From the NCBI GenBank assembly GCA_964454685.1, contig CAYVTZ010000006.1, positions 1-64,000 on the forward strand: DNA of 64,000 bases, written 5' to 3'. The stretch's first letter is position 1, and every line of letters starts with the position of its first letter. The stretch comes from CAYVTZ01 sp964454685 (lineage in GTDB: Bacteria > Bacillota > Clostridia > Christensenellales > Christensenellaceae). A program made the translations under genes and the position numbers. The notes beneath the pieces are model-generated. The model was not told the DNA's origin and did no database searches. It worked only from the letters and a program-made list of their open reading frames with translations. Shown one piece after another: positions 60,078 to 64,000 of the stretch.

Positions 60078-60662
60078 ATGTCACGTGACGCACAAAAATG
60101 CAGAAGCGAGCAGCTCAAACAGCAGATTCTCGATACCGCCCTGTGCATCGGTCTTGAGGAAGGCTTCGAGGCGCTCTCCGTGCGCAAAATCATTCAGCGC
60201 ATGCAATATTCCACCTCCATCATCTATTATCACTTTAAAAACAAACAGGAAATCATAGACGCACTCATTGAGTCCGAGTCCGCAAAATTAGGTCAAACCA
60301 TTCGCGGCGTGCTGGCGCATGGCGGTGATGCGCGCGCAGTCATGGAACGAGCATTTCGCAAGATCACAGATCTTGCCGTTGCAGAGCCGGAAAAATACAA
60401 TCTTATCGTGCTGCGCAAATACAGCAGCCCCCGTGAGGCACAACCGCAATGGATGGGGCATTTACAGCAGCAGCTCGCCGACGCGATGGCACAGGGCACC
60501 CTGCGCCCCATGGACGCGCAGCATACTGCCTTTTCCATTTGGAGTTCCTTTTTGGGCTTTCATCTGATGCTGTCACTGCAACGCGACCTCTCACCGCAAC
60601 AGGTTGACGAAATGTTTGCAACGCAAATGGATGTGATCTTTCATGGCATCTGTGCACCGTAA
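60078..60662 (+). CDS. TetR family transcriptional regulator
   Basis: A 194-residue repressor. Residues 15-62 carry the helix-turn-helix (QQILDTALCIGLEEGFEALS, then KIIQRMQYSTSIIYYHFKNK). The C-terminal ligand domain is of the WHG/TetR_C type (FSIWSSFLGFHLMLSLQ). It heads an operon with two flavodoxin-fold proteins, so it probably responds to a redox-active or electrophilic compound; this is inference. The start codon is 31 bp after the -10 box. Confidence 0.92.
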   Translation: MSRDAQKCRSEQLKQQILDTALCIGLEEGFEALSVRKIIQRMQYSTSIIYYHFKNKQEIIDALIESESAKLGQTIRGVLAHGGDARAVMERAFRKITDLAVAEPEKYNLIVLRKYSSPREAQPQWMGHLQQQLADAMAQGTLRPMDAQHTAFSIWSSFLGFHLMLSLQRDLSPQQVDEMFATQMDVIFHGICAP

Positions 60663-60674
60663 AGGAGTAAACAC

Positions 60675-61190
60675 ATGATTACAATCTTAACCGACCCCTA
60701 CACCAACGAAGTCGGAGTCTCGCTGGCGAATCTTCTTGCGCCGCACACTCCAACGCACCATATCCCCGTACAGGCCGAGCGCATACAACCCTGCTATGCC
60801 TGCGGCGGCTGCAAAACCAAAACATTCAAGCGCTGCATCCACCGGGATGATATGGATCATATATTGCCCTATCTGGCACAGTCCAAAACAATCGTGCTGG
60901 TCAGCCCCATCGTCTACGGCAGCTTTTCCTTTGCCATCAAGTCAGCGCTGGACAAATTGGCGCTGATCGGCGATTTACATTATTACTTTAACGGCAGTGA
61001 AATCGTAAAAGGTTTATCGGGTTCGGGGCAAGCATTGTTTGCCGTAGGCGTCTCTGCGTTTGCAGATGCACAGGAAGAAGCCGCATTTGCCGCCCTCACG
61101 CAGGAAACGCTGCTGCTCACCGGCTGGCAGGGCGAAGCGGTGATTTATGACGGAAATCCCTCGCAGCTTGCGGAAAGGATACGCGCATGA
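60675..61190 (+). CDS. Flavodoxin-fold protein with compact 4Fe-4S motif (Isf-like)
   Basis: A 171-residue NADPH-dependent FMN reductase-fold protein. CYACGGCKTKTFKRC fits C-x2-C-x2-C-x7-C, the compact 4Fe-4S motif of archaeal and clostridial iron-sulfur flavoproteins. SPIVYGSFSFAIKSALDKL is the FMN-side segment. It should accept electrons from ferredoxin or NAD(P)H and reduce small molecules. It starts 12 bp after tetR and its stop overlaps the next gene (ATGA). AAGGAG precedes the ATG. Confidence 0.8.
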   Translation: MITILTDPYTNEVGVSLANLLAPHTPTHHIPVQAERIQPCYACGGCKTKTFKRCIHRDDMDHILPYLAQSKTIVLVSPIVYGSFSFAIKSALDKLALIGDLHYYFNGSEIVKGLSGSGQALFAVGVSAFADAQEEAAFAALTQETLLLTGWQGEAVIYDGNPSQLAERIRA

Positions 61191-61849
61191 CCAAGCATTG
61201 TTTGATCCTCAACCTCAGCCCGCGCAAAAGCGGCACCAGCGCCATGCTGGGCGGTCTGTGCCGCGATGCGCTGGTTCACGTCGGCGCAACCGTTGATTAC
61301 TTTGATCTATACGCCCGGCGTTCGGATCTCACCCCATTGCTGGACGCAGCGCGCGCCGCGGATACCCTCGTGCTGTCCGGCTGTTGTTATATCAATACCT
61401 ACCCCGCGCACACCACTTGGCTGTTGCAATCCCTTGCGCAAAGCAAGGCGCTGCAAGGACAAAATCTGTACGGGATCATACAGGGCGGAATGCCCTACAC
61501 GCATACGCATCAAAGCGGATTGCGCATGCTGGAGCAATTCGCCCGGCAAACCGGCTTGCGGTATTGCGGCGGCTTTGTGCTGGGTCTCGGCGCAATGCTG
61601 GATGGCAAGCCGCTTCAATCATTGCCCAACGGCAAAAAAGCGCAGCGGCAGTTTGACCTCTTTTTGCAGCATATCATAGCGGGAGAGGCTTCCCCCGACG
61701 CTGTGTTTGAGGCTGCTCAAATGCGCTTCCCCAGGTTTTTCGCAAAAATATTGATCTCACGTATGAACCGTATGATCGACCATAGCTATGCCGATCTGGG
61801 TCACGACGCGTCTGCGCCCTCCCCTTATCTGAACGATCCATTACGGTAA
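61187..61849 (+). CDS. Flavodoxin-fold protein, partner of the Isf-like protein
   Basis: A 220-residue protein that opens with the FMN phosphate loop LNLSPRKSGTSAML of the NADPH-dependent FMN reductase family. LVLSGCCYINTYPAHT occupies the second FMN loop. It has no clustered cysteine motif, unlike its neighbour. The last 60 residues are an added helical part. It is coupled to the Isf-like gene by a four-base overlap, suggesting that the two proteins work together under TetR control. Confidence 0.75.
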   Translation: MTKHCLILNLSPRKSGTSAMLGGLCRDALVHVGATVDYFDLYARRSDLTPLLDAARAADTLVLSGCCYINTYPAHTTWLLQSLAQSKALQGQNLYGIIQGGMPYTHTHQSGLRMLEQFARQTGLRYCGGFVLGLGAMLDGKPLQSLPNGKKAQRQFDLFLQHIIAGEASPDAVFEAAQMRFPRFFAKILISRMNRMIDHSYADLGHDASAPSPYLNDPLR

Positions 61850-61872
61850 ATTGATTCCATGTTCCAACGCAA

Positions 61873-61910
61873 AACAACGGCGCTGCCTATCTTCAGGCAA
61901 TGCCGTTGTT
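61873..61910. terminator. Terminator between the convergent flavodoxin and CARDB-like genes
   Basis: AACAACGGC and GCCGTTGTT form a 9-bp stem with an inner GCCT/AGGC stem. T residues after it on the plus strand are few (TGTAT). It lies between the two convergent genes. Confidence 0.65.
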
Positions 61911-61942
61911 TGTATATCCTCAAATAGTTCCATGCCGCGCCA

Positions 61943-63493
61943 TCACCGCCGCCATCGGCTCTTGTATACCCGCGCGGACTTATGTCTGCGTTCCTTCGCC
62001 GATCGTTTCTCGCGTCCGGTACGCACATGCTCCTTGGGCGCGCGCGGCACAAATGCGCCCCGCCGCTTCAAAATCCAAATGCTCAGCAGCGCCGCGCCAA
62101 TGCCCGCGCCTGCCGCAATCCAAATCACGTTTGTGCTGATGCCTCCGCCGGAAGGATTGGTCACGGTAATCACCGTTTCATACGGCTGCGCAGCTTCCAT
62201 CACACCATCCGCCGTTGTTCCCGTCGCATAAAACTGATAGCCCGTCGTGCGCTTCACCGTCGCCGTCATGGGCGCAAACGTCTTGCTTGCTCCGGCAGGC
62301 AGCACTGCCAACTGCAATTCTCCCAAAAACGGCTCCTGCACCACAATTTCCTGCAAATCCACCGTTCCGTTGTTGGTCAGCGTCACCGTAAAGCTGACTT
62401 TCCCCGGCTGATCCAGTGCATTGCGCGATTGCTTGACACTTAATTCCAGCGTGTCGGCTTTGCCCTCGCCCACCTCCTGCGTGGCGAAAAACTCCACCTC
62501 GTTCGTCAGCGCCGTCACCAGCGTTCCCTCCGGGTCAGTCGCATATACTGTAAACTGCAATGTGCCGTTTTGCTGCACCGTGTAGTTCATCTGCACTTGC
62601 CGCGAGCCGCCCGGCTTTAGCACCTCCAGCCCAATGGGCTGCATCGCCTCATCCCCCTGCGCGATGGCAAAGTTTTTCAACTCGGTTGCACCTGTGTTGG
62701 TGATGTCCAGCGTACATGCCACCGCATTTCCGGCGCTCGTGCCCACGTTTGCCGCGCTCAACACCGCGCTGAACGCCGCGCGCTTGTCGCCCAACACCTG
62801 CACATCCACCTCCGCGGATTCCGCCGTCTGCAACGACTGCGTAGAAGGGTCTTTGTACGTCAAAACCACCTGCACCATGCCACTTTGCGCAGGCGCTTCC
62901 TCCCAGGTCTTGGTGATGGTTTCCCCCGCCTGAATGCGGAACGCGTCACCCAGCTGCCGCCCGCCGTTTAATTGCGGCGAAGATAAAAAGGCATCCGTAA
63001 GTTCCACGTTGCTGTCATTGTGCACCTGTATGGTGAACACTGCCTTTTCTCCAAATTCCACCGAAGATTGTTTGACCGCCAGCGAAACAGACGGGCGGAT
63101 GGAAGTCTCCTGCTTGCCCACTGTCGCGGTGATTTTTCCGGGCATCGTTTTTCCGTCCACGTCCGTCCACGTAAAGTCAAAGCTCAACGGCACACCGATC
63201 TGCGCATCCGATACGCGCCAGCCGTCTTTGGATACGCTCGCGTCCTCCCCCGGCGCAACGGCAGCGATCTCTCCCAGTCTGCTTCCATCGGGAAACTTGA
63301 TCTGTATGTTGCTGATGGGGTTGCCTCCCGTGTTGCGGATGCGTGCCGTCACCGCAACCACGCCGCCCTTGGCAAGGCCGTCCGGCGCAAACGTAATCTC
63401 GCCGGAAACGCTGTCCCCCGCCGCGGCAAACACCGTGCTCTGGCTCGTCAACAGCAAAAGCACGAGCACAAGCATACAAAATATTTTTTTCAA
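61943..63493 (-). CDS. Secreted multi-domain CARDB/NEW3-like membrane-anchored protein
   Basis: A 516-residue surface protein. Signal peptide at 1-24 (KKIFCMLVLVLLLLTSQSTVFA), then four repeated immunoglobulin-like modules with phrases such as ARIRNTGGNPISN, IQVHNDSNVELTD, LDITNTGATELKN and VTLTNNGTVDLQE, the CARDB/NEW3 pattern of cell-surface adhesion or scaffold modules. A C-terminal membrane helix (NVIWIAAGAGIGAALLSIWIL) is followed by a very basic tail. The start is taken as TTG at 63493 because AAGGAGGG stands seven bases upstream; no ATG fits. Confidence 0.78.
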   Translation of the reverse strand: MKKIFCMLVLVLLLLTSQSTVFAAAGDSVSGEITFAPDGLAKGGVVAVTARIRNTGGNPISNIQIKFPDGSRLGEIAAVAPGEDASVSKDGWRVSDAQIGVPLSFDFTWTDVDGKTMPGKITATVGKQETSIRPSVSLAVKQSSVEFGEKAVFTIQVHNDSNVELTDAFLSSPQLNGGRQLGDAFRIQAGETITKTWEEAPAQSGMVQVVLTYKDPSTQSLQTAESAEVDVQVLGDKRAAFSAVLSAANVGTSAGNAVACTLDITNTGATELKNFAIAQGDEAMQPIGLEVLKPGGSRQVQMNYTVQQNGTLQFTVYATDPEGTLVTALTNEVEFFATQEVGEGKADTLELSVKQSRNALDQPGKVSFTVTLTNNGTVDLQEIVVQEPFLGELQLAVLPAGASKTFAPMTATVKRTTGYQFYATGTTADGVMEAAQPYETVITVTNPSGGGISTNVIWIAAGAGIGAALLSIWILKRRGAFVPRAPKEHVRTGREKRSAKERRHKSARVYKSRWRR

Positions 63494-63571
63494 TGCAGCG
63501 CCCTCCTTTTCGGTGTTCCCCACCCCCTGCGGCGAGTGATATTCCTCGCCTCAGGCTGTCGATCCGGTCGC

Positions 63572-64000
63572 TCATCCAATCGAATCGTCTCTCTCCTCGT
63601 AGGCGCCCCACTCTCCAAAATTGAAAAAGGCAGGGTTTTCTTCGCGCAGCGCGTGCGTCGCCACCATCATCACCACAACGTCCGGCTGCTCCTTTTCAAT
63701 ATATTCAAATACACTGTCTTTCCAGTATTTACGCAAATCTCTGCCATGCACCTCCGAAAAGGACAACGCCAAAAACGGCGAAATCGCAATCCCGTAGGAG
63801 TCCCGCAAAATCAGCATCTTCTGATCCACCGCCGCATTCGGGTTCTGGTATTGCACCATCGCGCGCAGATCACCCTCGTATGTCGTGTACGGCCCTGCGA
63901 TAAAGTATTCGTCCGGCGCAAAATAATCCTTGCCGTCGAGTACCGTGGTGCCATCGGGTATGGTATTGTTCTTCATTCCCTCGATGATGGGGTTCATCAT
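63572..64000 (-). CDS. C-terminal part of an AlgX/DHHW-like SGNH-fold protein (cut by window end)
   Basis: Only the last 142 codons are in the window; the true start lies beyond 64000. MLILRDSYGIAISPFLALSF is the block with the catalytic-type D-S-x-G, and EYIEKEQPDVVVMMV the following strand of the AlgX/AlgJ/DHHW family, which acts in O-acetylation or modification of cell-surface polysaccharides. It is probably encoded with an MBOAT acyltransferase outside the window. It ends 78 bp before the CARDB-like start and may be cotranscribed with it. Confidence 0.7.
   Translation of the reverse strand: MMNPIIEGMKNNTIPDGTTVLDGKDYFAPDEYFIAGPYTTYEGDLRAMVQYQNPNAAVDQKMLILRDSYGIAISPFLALSFSEVHGRDLRKYWKDSVFEYIEKEQPDVVVMMVATHALREENPAFFNFGEWGAYEERDDSIG

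Overview
This is a 64 kb piece of a low-to-moderate GC, Gram-positive-type genome, most likely a Clostridia-class Bacillota. The evidence is near-consensus AAGGAGG ribosome binding sites, sigma-A type promoters with 17-bp spacers, many lipoproteins, PadR, MerR, TetR and AraC regulators, and a clostridial-style fabH-to-accA fatty acid operon. A run of exactly 100 N (50613-50712) lies inside a tandem repeat, so this is a draft assembly. No tRNA, rRNA or CRISPR array was recognised.

Layout. 1-4.1 kb: a PadR-controlled ABC exporter locus whose ATPase gene is broken, a short QueG-like iron-sulfur protein, and a remnant of a uroporphyrinogen-decarboxylase (UroD) family gene. 4.1-17.4 kb (minus strand): one large L-arabinose operon. 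In transcription order it holds a binding protein, ATPase and permease (AraFGH-like), four UroD-superfamily proteins, the AraR repressor, then araA, araB and araD. Most junctions overlap or are a few bases apart. The four UroD-like genes inside an arabinose regulon are the most unusual biology here. 18-29.5 kb: a zinc-ribbon/permease fusion, a MerR-ABC export operon, a nitroreductase, a C39-like protease lipoprotein, a divergent MFS/AraC pair, a beta-helix lipoprotein and two small DUF proteins. 29.6-44 kb: a diguanylate cyclase, a PfkB sugar kinase, a second UroD remnant, gltX and glnS, a VanY-like lipoprotein, DUF1622, rlmH and a WalJ-like hydrolase, TfoX-N, a Gfo/Idh/MocA oxidoreductase, a lipoprotein and a glutamate-synthase-like flavoprotein.

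44.2-54.9 kb (minus strand): the type II fatty acid synthesis operon fabH-acpP-fabD-fabG-fabF-accB-fabZ-accC-accD-accA, read from a clear promoter at 54919-54947. It has no enoyl-ACP reductase and no FabT/FapR gene. It is interrupted by two related, inverted, MITE-like elements with TTAAGG ends, one touching the stop codon of fabD and the other that of fabF. A 113-bp tandem repeat array, each unit carrying a hairpin, lies between fabG and fabF.

55-64 kb: an ECF-like sigma factor with a DUF4179 membrane partner, aconitase, a small protein with a GNAT acetyltransferase, a TetR-led operon of two flavodoxin-fold proteins (one with a compact 4Fe-4S motif), a secreted multi-domain CARDB/NEW3-like protein, and the end of an AlgX/DHHW-like protein cut by the window edge.

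All family calls come from reading motifs by eye. No database search was run.
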